A DNA stretch of 22,653 nucleotides from Verrucomicrobiota bacterium. Lineage in GTDB: Bacteria > Verrucomicrobiota > Verrucomicrobiia > Chthoniobacterales > UBA10450. The DNA is taken from contig QHON01000020.1 of NCBI GenBank assembly GCA_003218815.1, positions 1 to 22,653 of the forward strand, written 5' to 3'. Below the pieces are notes generated by a model that was given only the letters and a program-made list of their open reading frames with translations, had not been told where the DNA came from and searched no databases. Numbering within the stretch: the stretch's first letter is position 1; every line of letters begins with the position of its first letter. Both the position numbers and the translations under genes were made by a program. Positions 7,505-15,612 of this stretch are shown here, one piece after another.

Positions 7505-8059
7505 ATGCATATCGATCCAGACCCGCTGCCAACTGGACACTCCGGTATTGCGGCCCGTTTAAAAAAGGGTCCCACGATTCATCCAAATGCTTGGATTGTT
7601 CCCGGCGCAATAGTAATTGGTGATGTCGCGCTGGCAGAAGAATCGAGCGTTTGGTACGGTGCCGTCTTGCGCGGCGACATAAACCGCATCATCGTCGGAC
7701 CGCGCTCGAACATTCAGGACAATGCCGTCGTCCACCTTGATACCGGTTATCCAACTACCATAGGCGAACTGGTCACCGTCGGTCACGGCGCCATCGTGCA
7801 TGCGTGCAAGATCGACAATGAGGTGCTTGTCGGTATGGGTGCGATCATTCTCGACGATGTAGAAGTGGGCGCGCGTTCCATTATTGGGGCGAATGCTCTC
7901 GTTACTCTGGCGACGAAAATTCCGCCCGGTTCACTCGTCTTAGGCTCGCCTGCTAAAATTCGCCGTTCGCTAAGTCTTGACGAACAAAACGACATCGCCA
8001 GATGGGCCTGGAGTTACGTGGAGACGGCAAAACAGTTCCGAGAATTTTACAAAGGGTAG
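7505..8059 (+). CDS. Gamma-class carbonic anhydrase-like hexapeptide-repeat protein
   Basis: 184 residues, the usual size for this soluble cytoplasmic family, which folds as a left-handed beta-helix trimer. Hexapeptide turns run from about 25 to 150. The three zinc histidines expected for gamma carbonic anhydrases are present: His77 in AVVHLD, and His94 and His99 in VGHGAIVH. The conserved VLRGDIN and NIQDN segments are also present. The C-terminal helix (about 157-183) matches the family. The likely reaction is CO2 hydration, although many members of this family are inactive or bind other small molecules. The ATG at 7505 has no clear ribosome-binding site. It stands alone, divergent from the polysaccharide unit and convergent with glycerate kinase, so context gives no further clue. 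Confidence 0.88.
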   Translation: MHIDPDPLPTGHSGIAARLKKGPTIHPNAWIVPGAIVIGDVALAEESSVWYGAVLRGDINRIIVGPRSNIQDNAVVHLDTGYPTTIGELVTVGHGAIVHACKIDNEVLVGMGAIILDDVEVGARSIIGANALVTLATKIPPGSLVLGSPAKIRRSLSLDEQNDIARWAWSYVETAKQFREFYKG

Positions 8060-8117
8060 GACGCGCCGATGTAACCGGGGCAGCGTCAGCCGCCGGAACA
8101 CCACCCGATGCTTGGCA

Positions 8118-9242
8118 CTAGCGCCGCGACAATTTCTTCGCCAGCTCCCGCGCCTTCTTGCGCAAGAACTCCGCGGCACGCGCCATGTTTTCTTGCTCGC
8201 TCATGCTCGGCCGCGTGAGCTCATAGACTCCATCGAAAATTTCCTGTACTTGTCGGTCTTCGCTGGCTCGCCCGACAATCGCAAAAACGCGTTTGCCAAG
8301 TTTTCGTGCGAGCCGGGCCACTCCGGCGGGCGTCTTCCCCTGGAGTGTTTGTGCATCGAGACTTCCTTCCCCGGTAATGATAACATCGACATCTTTCATC
8401 TTCGCTTCGAGTTTGACCGCTTCCGCTACCACATCGAAACCGGGCCGAATTCTCGCACCGCAAAAGCTCATCAGACCGAAGCCAAGACCGCCGGCAGCAC
8501 CTGCTCCAGGCTCGTCGCGATAATCGACCTTGAGGTCCTTTGCAACAATGTCCGCGAGTCTGGCAAGCGCGCGCTCTAACACCTCGATCTTCTCTTCGCT
8601 CGCACCTTTTTGCGGAGCGAAAATCTGCGTCGCTCCGTTCCTGCCGAGCAACGGATTTCGCACATCGACTGCAGCGACAATTTTTGGCAGCGATAGGTTT
8701 CTTGCTCTGTCAATGCGCGCCAGCTTTGTCAGTTCGCTCACTGCACCGCGCAGTTCTTGCCCTTCCTTCTTATCTTGCTCGAAGAATCGAAAACCAAGTG
8801 CTCGCGCCATTCCGAAGCCGCCGTCGTTCGTCGCGCTGCCGCCGAGCCCGATAATGATTTGATCCGCGCCACGGCGCGCGGCAGCAATCAACATTTCGCC
8901 GACGCCAAATGTGTTCGCGCGAAGTGGATCGCGTTCGCCGGCAGAGAGTCGGCGCATCCCCGCCGCCTCACTCATTTCCATGACTGCGAATTTGCGATGC
9001 TCAATCCAGACATAGCGCGCGTCGATTTCGCGCCCGAGCGGATCGTGCGCCGGACAATTTACCCAATCACCATCGAGCGTGTCGCCAATAACTTCGGCCG
9101 TCCCTTCGCCGCCATCGGCCATGGGCACCATGTCGATCTTTGCGCCCGGCAAAACATCGCGTAGTCCAGCTGCGATATTTTCCGCGACTTCGCGCGCGCT
9201 GAGTGAGCCTTTGAATTTGTCCGGTGCAATGAGGATTTTCAT
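8118..9242 (-). CDS. glxK: Glycerate kinase (GlxK/GarK family)
   Basis: 374 residues, full length for the family. The start KILIAPDKFKGSLSA is the family's signature N-terminus, followed by MADGGEGTAEV (41-51), the GLGGSATNDGGFGMARALG stretch (132-150) and ITGEGSLDAQTLQGKTP, all expected for the two-domain glycerate kinase fold. It phosphorylates glycerate with ATP (usually to 2-phosphoglycerate), feeding glyoxylate/glycerate carbon into glycolysis. A strong GAGAGG lies about 6 nt before the ATG at 9242, supporting this start. It follows gatB by 90 nt on the same strand, with a hairpin between them, so it may be a separate unit or read-through. No glyoxylate-pathway partner (gcl, garR) is in the window. 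Confidence 0.93.
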   Translation of the reverse strand: MKILIAPDKFKGSLSAREVAENIAAGLRDVLPGAKIDMVPMADGGEGTAEVIGDTLDGDWVNCPAHDPLGREIDARYVWIEHRKFAVMEMSEAAGMRRLSAGERDPLRANTFGVGEMLIAAARRGADQIIIGLGGSATNDGGFGMARALGFRFFEQDKKEGQELRGAVSELTKLARIDRARNLSLPKIVAAVDVRNPLLGRNGATQIFAPQKGASEEKIEVLERALARLADIVAKDLKVDYRDEPGAGAAGGLGFGLMSFCGARIRPGFDVVAEAVKLEAKMKDVDVIITGEGSLDAQTLQGKTPAGVARLARKLGKRVFAIVGRASEDRQVQEIFDGVYELTRPSMSEQENMARAAEFLRKKARELAKKLSRR

Positions 9243-9304
9243 GATTGCCTCTCAAAGAGGTCGTAGGGGGAATCGCTTCCCGAAGCCGTCGTGTTAGAAA
9301 TTTA

Positions 9305-9327
9305 GCTTCAAGGTTGACCGTTGAAGC
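9305..9327 (-). terminator. Hairpin just after gatB, possible weak terminator
   Basis: GCTTCAA (9305-9311) pairs perfectly with 9321-9327 across 9 nt, starting 5 nt past the gatB stop. On the minus strand it is followed by TAAATTTC, a poor T-run. It could be a weak terminator or an mRNA-end stabiliser before the glycerate kinase gene. Confidence 0.4.
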
Positions 9328-9332
9328 CTTCT

Positions 9333-10787
9333 TCAGTTCTTCAACTTGCGCTCCAAAATCTCCCCGGCCAGCTGCGGATTGGCTTTTCCTTTGGAAAGTT
9401 TCATCACCTGCCCTTTTAGGAAATTGAGCGACGCAGTGTTGCCCGCTTTAAAATCTGCTGCCGGCTTTGGATTGGCCGCGATTACCTGGTCACAGAGCGC
9501 TTCGATCGCGCTCGCGTCGCTTAATTGCTCGATCCCTTTTTCCTTGACGATGTCGTCCGCTCCTTTTCCGCTCGCGAACATTTCCGCAAAAACCTCTTTG
9601 CCTTGTTTGCCGCTGATCTTGCCGCTGTCGATGAGATTGACCAGCTCATCCAACGCTTGTGGTGGAACGGGACAGTCGTTGATCGTCTTGCCGGCGCTGC
9701 TCAACGCACTCTGCAAATCGTTCAGGATCCAGTTAGCAACGTTTTTTGGTTTTTTTGCGCCCTTCGCTGCTATCTCGAAATAGCCGGCGAGATCGAGATC
9801 GTTCGCGAGCACGCCTGCGTCATAGGCGCTTACTTCATACTGCTCAATAAATCTGGCGCGTTTCGCTTTCGGTAATTCCGGAACACGCGAGCGTGCATCA
9901 ACCAGCAGCACTTCGCTTTTTACCGGCACCAAATCCGGATCGGGAAAATAGCGGTAATCATGGGCCGATTCCTTTGTGCGCATGAGAAATGTTTCAGCAG
10001 CCACGTCGTCCCAGCCTCGCGTTTCCTGCTCTAGTTCTTCGCCACGATCCAGCGCCTCGACTTGCCGCTGAATTTCATACGCCAGAGCGCGGCGCACGCC
10101 GCTGATCGAATTCATATTCTTGATCTCGATCTTCGCCCCGAGTTCCGCCTGCGCTTCCGGGCGAACGGAAATGTTGCAATCACAGCGAAGTTGCCCCTTC
10201 TCCATGTCGGCATCGCTAACCGCGCCGTAAATCAAGATTTGTTTGAGCGAGGTCAGAAACGCGAAGGCTTCCTCAGGGGAATTGATTTCGGGTTGCGTCA
10301 CGATTTCCATCAACGGTGTGCCGGCACGGTTGAAATCGATTCCCGTGGTCGATTCAAAATGAAAACTTTTCGCCACGTCTTCCTCGAGGTGAATCCGGAC
10401 GAGATGAACTTCCTTGTCTGGAGTCGCGATGTTCTTCTGCGCGTCTCTCGGATAGGCGAGGTCGTGCAGGGGCACGTTGCCATTGGTGCAAAGCGGCATA
10501 TCATATTGCGAAATCTGATAATTCTTTGGCATGTCCGGATAGAAATAGTTTTTCCGGTCGAATTTACAGATCGGCGCAATGTCGCAGCCAAGCATGAGAC
10601 CCGTGAGCACCGTCATGCGCAGCGCTTCGCGATTCATTACCGGCAACGCGCCGGGTAAGCCGAGGCAAACTGGACACGTGTGCGTATTCGGCCCTGCGCC
10701 AAATTCAACCGGACACGCGCAAAACATCTTCGAGCGCGTCTTGAGCTGGACGTGTACTTCGAGACCGATGGTCGTGATGTAATTCAT
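9333..10787 (-). CDS. gatB: Asp-tRNA(Asn)/Glu-tRNA(Gln) amidotransferase subunit B
   Basis: 484 residues, full length. GatB is the kinase/tRNA-binding subunit of GatCAB, which converts misacylated Glu-tRNA(Gln) or Asp-tRNA(Asn) to the correct amide form. The N-terminus GLEVHVQLKTRSKMFCACP begins the catalytic cradle; Cys23, Cys25, Cys38 and Cys41 fit the CxC...CxxC zinc site. HDYRYFPDPDLVP (about 274-286) is a strongly conserved family stretch. The last 150 residues form the helical/YqeY-like tail. The ATG at 10787 begins 6 nt after the CvpA-like stop, so it belongs to the aroC-cvpA-gatB message. gatA and gatC are not in the window, so the complex genes are split. Confidence 0.96.
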   Translation of the reverse strand: MNYITTIGLEVHVQLKTRSKMFCACPVEFGAGPNTHTCPVCLGLPGALPVMNREALRMTVLTGLMLGCDIAPICKFDRKNYFYPDMPKNYQISQYDMPLCTNGNVPLHDLAYPRDAQKNIATPDKEVHLVRIHLEEDVAKSFHFESTTGIDFNRAGTPLMEIVTQPEINSPEEAFAFLTSLKQILIYGAVSDADMEKGQLRCDCNISVRPEAQAELGAKIEIKNMNSISGVRRALAYEIQRQVEALDRGEELEQETRGWDDVAAETFLMRTKESAHDYRYFPDPDLVPVKSEVLLVDARSRVPELPKAKRARFIEQYEVSAYDAGVLANDLDLAGYFEIAAKGAKKPKNVANWILNDLQSALSSAGKTINDCPVPPQALDELVNLIDSGKISGKQGKEVFAEMFASGKGADDIVKEKGIEQLSDASAIEALCDQVIAANPKPAADFKAGNTASLNFLKGQVMKLSKGKANPQLAGEILERKLKN

Positions 10788-10793
10788 GCAGAC

Positions 10794-11705
10794 TTACTTT
10801 CCCTGAATTGAATAATCGAGAGCGCGCTGCAAATCGAATTTCTTGATTCGTTCACGTAGCACCGAGTCATTCGCTGCATCGATGATGCGCTGATCTTGCA
10901 AAAGATCGAGAACACGTCCCTGCGCGATCATATCTGCGATTTCCGGATCGTTTCGTAAAGCGACAATTTTCGGATGCTCGCTCAATTCTCGCGCACCAGG
11001 AAACCTCAGAAATTTCTGCGCGGCTTTTGGACTAGAAAAAACACTTCCTACCTTGCCGAGCGTCTCATAGGTCTGCGACGGAACGGGGTCTGTTCGCTTA
11101 ACGGCGTCTCCAACTGGCCCGAGTTCGAGCGAATTCTTCAGTCGTGCTAGCGACGTTGCGAGGCTGGTCGATTCCTCAACTGACTCTTCAAGAAAACGTC
11201 GTCGCACATCAAGAAGAGAATGGGCGTCGGTGGCTTGAGAGCTTGCTCGACTGCGGACTTGTGCGTCCGCTACTGCGCCGATCGCACGAATGCTTACCAC
11301 GGTCATCCAGAGGAGAAAGGCGCCAAAAAACAATCCGACGACTGCTCCTGAAAGTGCATAAACAAGTCGGACAAGCTTGGAATTTTGTCGGCTAATGCGT
11401 TTGAACAAAATCGTTCCAATGCTTGCGACCAGCGCATAAACGGCGAGCGCGAGCACGGCGCCGCCTAAGATCGACAGTATGATGTCGGGTAGTTTTAAAA
11501 ACGGTCGTGCTAATGGAACAACCAATTTCCCGCCGAGAAATGCGGTCGCATAGGCCGCGGCAAGCGCAGCAAGACGCACCAATTGACGGAGCAGACCGAG
11601 TCGCCAGCCCCGCACGACTTCGAACAAAATCAAAACGGTGGCAAACGAAACAAAGATTGCCTGCCAAAGTGGCGACCCAGCCACCACCTGCGGTTCTGGT
11701 CTCAT
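10794..11705 (-). CDS. CvpA family membrane protein
   Basis: 303 residues from the chosen start. The frame is open for 35 more codons upstream, but the ATG at 11703-11705 overlaps the aroC stop as ATGA (4-nt overlap), a common coupling arrangement, and the extra residues are Arg-rich and overlap aroC. The N-terminal half has four hydrophobic segments (about 11-29, 39-60, 73-98, 115-140), with RGWRLGLLRQLVRLAALAAA matching the CvpA pattern. The C-terminal half (about 160-303) is a soluble, charged helical region without a recognised motif; SIQGK is its end. CvpA proteins were first linked to colicin V production and purF; their role is unclear, with proposed links to envelope integrity. Confidence 0.8.
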   Translation of the reverse strand: MRPEPQVVAGSPLWQAIFVSFATVLILFEVVRGWRLGLLRQLVRLAALAAAYATAFLGGKLVVPLARPFLKLPDIILSILGGAVLALAVYALVASIGTILFKRISRQNSKLVRLVYALSGAVVGLFFGAFLLWMTVVSIRAIGAVADAQVRSRASSQATDAHSLLDVRRRFLEESVEESTSLATSLARLKNSLELGPVGDAVKRTDPVPSQTYETLGKVGSVFSSPKAAQKFLRFPGARELSEHPKIVALRNDPEIADMIAQGRVLDLLQDQRIIDAANDSVLRERIKKFDLQRALDYSIQGK

Positions 11706-12799
11706 TTTAACGCGGACGGCAAACCGATCGCTTGCTGCCGCAAGGCATGGTCGCAAAGCACGAGCGCGGCCATCGCCTCGACTATTGGGACCGCGCGAGG
11801 CAAAACACACGGATCGTGGCGTCCGCGAGCAGAGAGCTTCGTTTGTTCACGCGATATGTTTACGGTTTTCTGTTCGTGCGCGATCGTCGCTGTCGGCTTA
11901 AAAGCGACGCGAAAGTAAATCTCTTCGCCGTTGCTGATCCCGCCCTGTACGCCGCCGGAATTATTTGTCGCCGTCCGGATTTTACCTCCGCGCATTTCAA
12001 ATGGGTCGTTGTGCTCGGAGCCACGCATGTGCGTCGCCGCAAATCCGGAACCGATCTCAAATCCTTTGGTTGCCGGAAGACTCAGCATCGCTTTCGCCAA
12101 ATCAGCCTCGAGCTTATCAAACACCGGCTCGCCAAGTCCGGCCGGAATGCCCCGGACGACGCATTCAATCACGCCACCCACCGAATCACCTTCATCGCGA
12201 ATTTGCCCGATGAGCGACTCCATTCTCTTCGCCGCCGCAACATCCGGGCATCGGACCGCATTCTTCTCTGCGTCCTTCATCTTAACGCAAGAACGATTGA
12301 TCTTCGCGATGATGTCGTGAATCTGCGCGACGTAACCGACGATCTCGAAATTCGAGTACAGGATTGCCAATATCTTTTTCGCGACTGCGCCGGCGGCGAC
12401 GCGGGCAATCGTCTCACGCGCCGACGCGCGACCGCCGCCCTGCCAGTTACGGATTCCGTATTTCGCCTCATAACTAAAATCGGCATGCGACGGCCGAAAT
12501 TTTCTTGCGATCTCCACATAGTCCTCCGCCCGAGCGTCCTTGTTGCGCACGAGGATCGCGATCGGCGTGCCGAGCGTTTTGCCATCGAAAATGCCGGAGA
12601 CAATTTCGCACCTGTCTTCCTCCTTTCGTTGCGTCGTGATTTTGCTTTGACCCGGACGACGACGATCCAATTCACGCTGGATGTCCGCTGGAGAGATATC
12701 GATTTTTGGCGGGCAACCGTCAATTACGACACCAATCCCGCCGCCGTGCGATTCACCAAACGTCGTGACGCGAAAAAGTTGGCCAAAAGTATTAGCCAT
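11702..12799 (-). CDS. aroC: Chorismate synthase
   Basis: 365 residues, full length. It converts 5-enolpyruvylshikimate-3-phosphate to chorismate with reduced FMN, the last shikimate-pathway step. Signature regions are present in order: FGESHGGGIGVVIDGCPP near the start, RRRPGQSKITTQRKEEDR (about 47-64), GGRASARETIARVAAGA (about 121-137) and the RVAFKPTATI segment near the end. The ATG at 12799 gives the usual MANTFG N-terminus. The stop overlaps the CvpA-like start by 4 nt, and the cgs gene ends 61 nt upstream. That gap holds two small 5-bp hairpins (12809-12823 and 12840-12852) of unknown meaning. No other aro gene is in the window. Confidence 0.96.
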   Translation of the reverse strand: MANTFGQLFRVTTFGESHGGGIGVVIDGCPPKIDISPADIQRELDRRRPGQSKITTQRKEEDRCEIVSGIFDGKTLGTPIAILVRNKDARAEDYVEIARKFRPSHADFSYEAKYGIRNWQGGGRASARETIARVAAGAVAKKILAILYSNFEIVGYVAQIHDIIAKINRSCVKMKDAEKNAVRCPDVAAAKRMESLIGQIRDEGDSVGGVIECVVRGIPAGLGEPVFDKLEADLAKAMLSLPATKGFEIGSGFAATHMRGSEHNDPFEMRGGKIRTATNNSGGVQGGISNGEEIYFRVAFKPTATIAHEQKTVNISREQTKLSARGRHDPCVLPRAVPIVEAMAALVLCDHALRQQAIGLPSALK

Positions 12800-12860
12800 T
12801 GCGTAACACAGCCATCCAGGCTGCTGAGGAATATGAAACAGGCAGGATGCCTACGCCACG

Positions 12861-14021
12861 TTAAATCGCTTGGAGGGCTACTTGCAGATCGTCGATCAAA
12901 TCGCGCACGTCCTCGACGCCAACCGAAATACGCACCAGCGAATCAGTGACGCCGAGCGCTTCGCGTTGCTCCTTTGGAACCGACGCATGCGTCATGAGCG
13001 CGGGATGATTGATCAGGCTTTCGACGCCGCCCAAACTCTCCGCGAGCGAGAAGAGGTGCGTGTTCTCGAGGAACCGACGCGTGCCGGCTAGATCGGTCTT
13101 CAAGATGATCGTGACCATTCCGCCGAATCCGCGCATTTGGATTCGGGCCAGATCGTGATGCGGATGTGACTTGAGTCCAGGATAACTGACGGACTTGATT
13201 TCCGGCTGCTCTTCCAGCCAGCGTGCGATCTCAAGCGCGTTCGCACAATGCCGCTCCATCCGCAGCGCGAGCGTTTTCAAACTGCGCATGACCAAGAAGC
13301 TTTCGAAAGGCCCCGCGATCGCGCCGACGGAATTTTGCAGAAACGCAATTTGATCGGCGAGCTCCTTGTTCTCGCCAACAACGATAACACCGCCGACCAG
13401 GTCTGAGTGCCCGTTTAAATACTTGGTCGCCGAGTGAACTACAATGTCGAAACCGAATTCGATCGGGCGTTGGATCCAGGGACTGGCAAACGTGTTATCG
13501 GAAACCGAGATGATATTTTTCTCGCGCGCAATTTTCGCGATCGCTTCGAGATCGATCAGTTTGAGGAGTGGATTGCTCGGCGTCTCGATCCAGACCATGC
13601 GTGTGTTTGGTTTGATCTCACGTTCGAACCGGCTGGCATCGGTCAGATCGACATAGGTGAAATCGAGATCGGCAGAGCGACGCCGGACCTTTTCGAAAAG
13701 ACGAAATGTGCCGCCGTAAAGATCGTCGCTGACGACAACATGGGAGCCGCTATCGAGCGCATCGAGTGCGGTTGCCGTCGCGGCGAGTCCTGATGCGAAC
13801 GCGAAGCCGCGCGTCCCACTTTCCAAATCGGCGATACATTTTTCGTAAGCAAGCCGCGTTGGGTTGATCGAGCGCGCGTAATCGTAACCTTTATGTTTGC
13901 CCGGGCTTTCCTGCACGTAGGTCGAGGTCGCATAGATCGGCGTCATGATCGCGCCGGTGCTTGGATCGGGTTCCTGCCCGGCGTGAATGGCGCGGGTCGC
14001 GAATTCGTGCTGCTTCCTCAT
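12861..14021 (-). CDS. metB: Cystathionine gamma-synthase / gamma-lyase (PLP enzyme)
   Basis: 386 residues, full length for the Cys/Met-metabolism PLP family. N-terminal FATRAIHAGQEPDPSTGAI and the substrate-loop YDYARSINPTR are typical. The PLP lysine is Lys200 in VVHSATKYLNGHSD. ETPSNPLL and VSDNTFASP are cofactor-pocket motifs, and SLGGVESLINHPA is the usual C-terminal signature. Sequence alone does not separate gamma-synthase (O-acylhomoserine + cysteine -> cystathionine) from gamma-lyase (cystathionine -> cysteine). The neighbouring cystathionine beta-synthase favours lyase use in reverse transsulfuration, as in mccA/mccB pairs. The start MRKQHEFATRAIH has a family-typical length. The 138-nt gap before it contains the cloverleaf-like element. 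Confidence 0.92.
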   Translation of the reverse strand: MRKQHEFATRAIHAGQEPDPSTGAIMTPIYATSTYVQESPGKHKGYDYARSINPTRLAYEKCIADLESGTRGFAFASGLAATATALDALDSGSHVVVSDDLYGGTFRLFEKVRRRSADLDFTYVDLTDASRFEREIKPNTRMVWIETPSNPLLKLIDLEAIAKIAREKNIISVSDNTFASPWIQRPIEFGFDIVVHSATKYLNGHSDLVGGVIVVGENKELADQIAFLQNSVGAIAGPFESFLVMRSLKTLALRMERHCANALEIARWLEEQPEIKSVSYPGLKSHPHHDLARIQMRGFGGMVTIILKTDLAGTRRFLENTHLFSLAESLGGVESLINHPALMTHASVPKEQREALGVTDSLVRISVGVEDVRDLIDDLQVALQAI

Positions 14022-14068
14022 ATCGATCTAATCTAGCCGGAAATTACGCGGATTTCACGGAGCAGAAA

Positions 14069-14158
14069 ATTAATTAGAAACGCAGGAACCGAGGAGAAAT
14101 CTCAGGAGATTTTAGAGCGAAAAGACTTTTTCACTGAGTTCCTGCTTTCCAGATTAAT
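14069..14158 (-). other. Three-helix, cloverleaf-like element between cbs and cgs
   Basis: Outer arms 14069-14089 and 14138-14158 are inverted repeats matching at 17 of 21 positions, including perfect ATTAAT and GCAGGAAC blocks. Inside lie two hairpins: an 8-bp helix (14116-14123 with 14128-14135, one G-U pair when transcribed on the minus strand, 4-nt loop) and a 6-bp helix (14097-14102 with 14107-14112, 4-nt loop). Together they form a closed three-way junction filling the space from the cbs stop to about 50 nt before the cgs start. It could be a structured mRNA element or a small MITE/REP-like repeat. No known riboswitch motif was recognised. Confidence 0.55.
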
Positions 14159-14159
14159 C

Positions 14160-15602
14160 TTAACTGTATTCGCGACTGACCGGCACGGATGACTTCGGCA
14201 TGTGCAGCCGCAAATAAGAAAGCAGATCGGTGCGCGTAACGAGTCCGAGAAATTTGTCGCCTTCCATGACGATTGCGACACGGCCGCGATCAAATACGCC
14301 GAGCAAGTCGTTAATCTTTGCCTTCGGTGAAAGCGTCTCCAGGCGATCAGTCATCGCATTTTTCACGAGATCGTTAAAGTGCGCTGGATCGCGATGCACT
14401 TTCACCAGGAGATCGGACTCATCGAGAATGCCGATGGCACGACCCTTGTCATCGACCACGGGAACTTGCGAAACGTCGGCCTGACGCATCCGTTTAAAAG
14501 CGGTAAGCAAGCTGTCACCAGGCCCAACCGAAACCACTTCGCCCGCTTCGTAGCGATGGGAAATCAGATCGCTCAAGCCGCCGTGAGGCGCACGATGAAT
14601 GAAACCTTGCTCAGCCATCCAGAAATCGTTGTACATCTTCGAGAGATATTTGTTCCCGGTGTCGGCGACGAATGTGACGACGCGTTTCGGTTTCGTTTGT
14701 TGCCGGCAATAACGTAGCGCACCCGCGACGAGCGTGCCGGTAGATGAGCCGCCAAGAATTCCTTCCTTGAGCAAAAGCTCCCGCGCAGTTGCAAAGCTTT
14801 CCTCGTCATCAATCTCGAACGCATCGGTGACGAAAGACATATCAGCAATTTCTGGGACGAAATCTTCACCGATGCCTTCGACGGCCCAGCTTCCCGATTC
14901 GACCAGCTTGCCGGTCTTGACCCATTCGTAAAGAATCGACCCGGTCGGATCCGCGAGAACCATCTCGATACCGCGCCGCGGTTTCACTCGCGAAAAAAAT
15001 CGGCCCAGTCCGGTTAACGTTCCGCCGGAGCCGACGCCGCAGACGATTGCATCGACGTCATGCCGCATTTGTTCCCAAATTTCCGGGCCTGTTGATCTTT
15101 CGTGCGCAAGCGGATTTGCCTGGTTGCCAAATTGATTAGCGTAAAACGCGCCCGGAATCTCCGTGGCCAGCCGCGCGGCCACGTCTTGATAATATTCGGG
15201 ATGTCCACGGGTTACGTCGGAACGTACAATGCGGACTTCGGCGCCGAGTGCCTTGACGTGGAAAATTTTTTCCTGCGACATTTTGTCGGGAATCACCAGC
15301 AGCACGCGATAACCTTTCGCGCCCGCCACTAGGGCAAGGCCAAGCCCGGTGTTGCCAGCAGTCGCTTCGATCACGGTGCCACCCGGTCGCAACGTTCCGT
15401 CGCGCTCCGCCGCTTCAATCATGGCCAGGGCGACACGATCCTTAATTGAACCAGTTGGATTTTGGCTTTCCAGCTTGACGAAAAGCTGGCACGGCCCGGT
15501 GTCGATCTGGGTGATCTCGACCAACGGCGTGTCGCCGATAAGAGAAAGGATTGCCGGCGGTTTATCGTAGGAAATCGTCGGCGCTGAAGAAGTCTGGATC
15601 AT
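14160..15602 (-). CDS. cbs: Cystathionine beta-synthase with C-terminal CBS domain pair
   Basis: 480 residues. Residues about 15-330 are a fold-type II PLP synthase: LESQNPTGSIKDR carries the PLP Lys54, EATAGNTGLGLA is the substrate (Asn/Thr) loop, and GVGSGGTLTG (189-198) binds the PLP phosphate. Residues about 345-401 and 410-470 are two CBS motifs, a regulatory module that in some relatives binds adenosyl ligands such as S-adenosylmethionine. It likely condenses serine (or an acylserine) with homocysteine to cystathionine; cysteine synthase activity is the main alternative, but the CBS pair and the adjacent cystathionine gamma-enzyme favour this call. The ATG at 15602 follows the thioredoxin-like stop by 10 nt. 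The size fits actinobacterial-type Cbs. Confidence 0.93.
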   Translation of the reverse strand: MIQTSSAPTISYDKPPAILSLIGDTPLVEITQIDTGPCQLFVKLESQNPTGSIKDRVALAMIEAAERDGTLRPGGTVIEATAGNTGLGLALVAGAKGYRVLLVIPDKMSQEKIFHVKALGAEVRIVRSDVTRGHPEYYQDVAARLATEIPGAFYANQFGNQANPLAHERSTGPEIWEQMRHDVDAIVCGVGSGGTLTGLGRFFSRVKPRRGIEMVLADPTGSILYEWVKTGKLVESGSWAVEGIGEDFVPEIADMSFVTDAFEIDDEESFATARELLLKEGILGGSSTGTLVAGALRYCRQQTKPKRVVTFVADTGNKYLSKMYNDFWMAEQGFIHRAPHGGLSDLISHRYEAGEVVSVGPGDSLLTAFKRMRQADVSQVPVVDDKGRAIGILDESDLLVKVHRDPAHFNDLVKNAMTDRLETLSPKAKINDLLGVFDRGRVAIVMEGDKFLGLVTRTDLLSYLRLHMPKSSVPVSREYS

Positions 15603-15612
15603 CTCAAAAATT

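Noticed and set aside
8060..8117. Terminator between the convergent carbonic anhydrase-like and glycerate kinase genes
   Set aside because: No stable stem with a T-run was found in the 58 nt.
11706..11810. Longer N-terminus of the CvpA-like protein
   Set aside because: The extra 35 residues overlap aroC and are Arg/Ala-rich; the ATGA overlap with the aroC stop gives a better start.
12809..12852. Two 5-bp hairpins between cgs and aroC
   Set aside because: Short stems in a 61-nt gap; not distinguishable from chance, so not called as a regulator.
11732..12949. Plus-strand 405-codon open frame opposite aroC
   Set aside because: Long but antisense to an unmistakable chorismate synthase; the composition is Arg-heavy and no family is recognisable.
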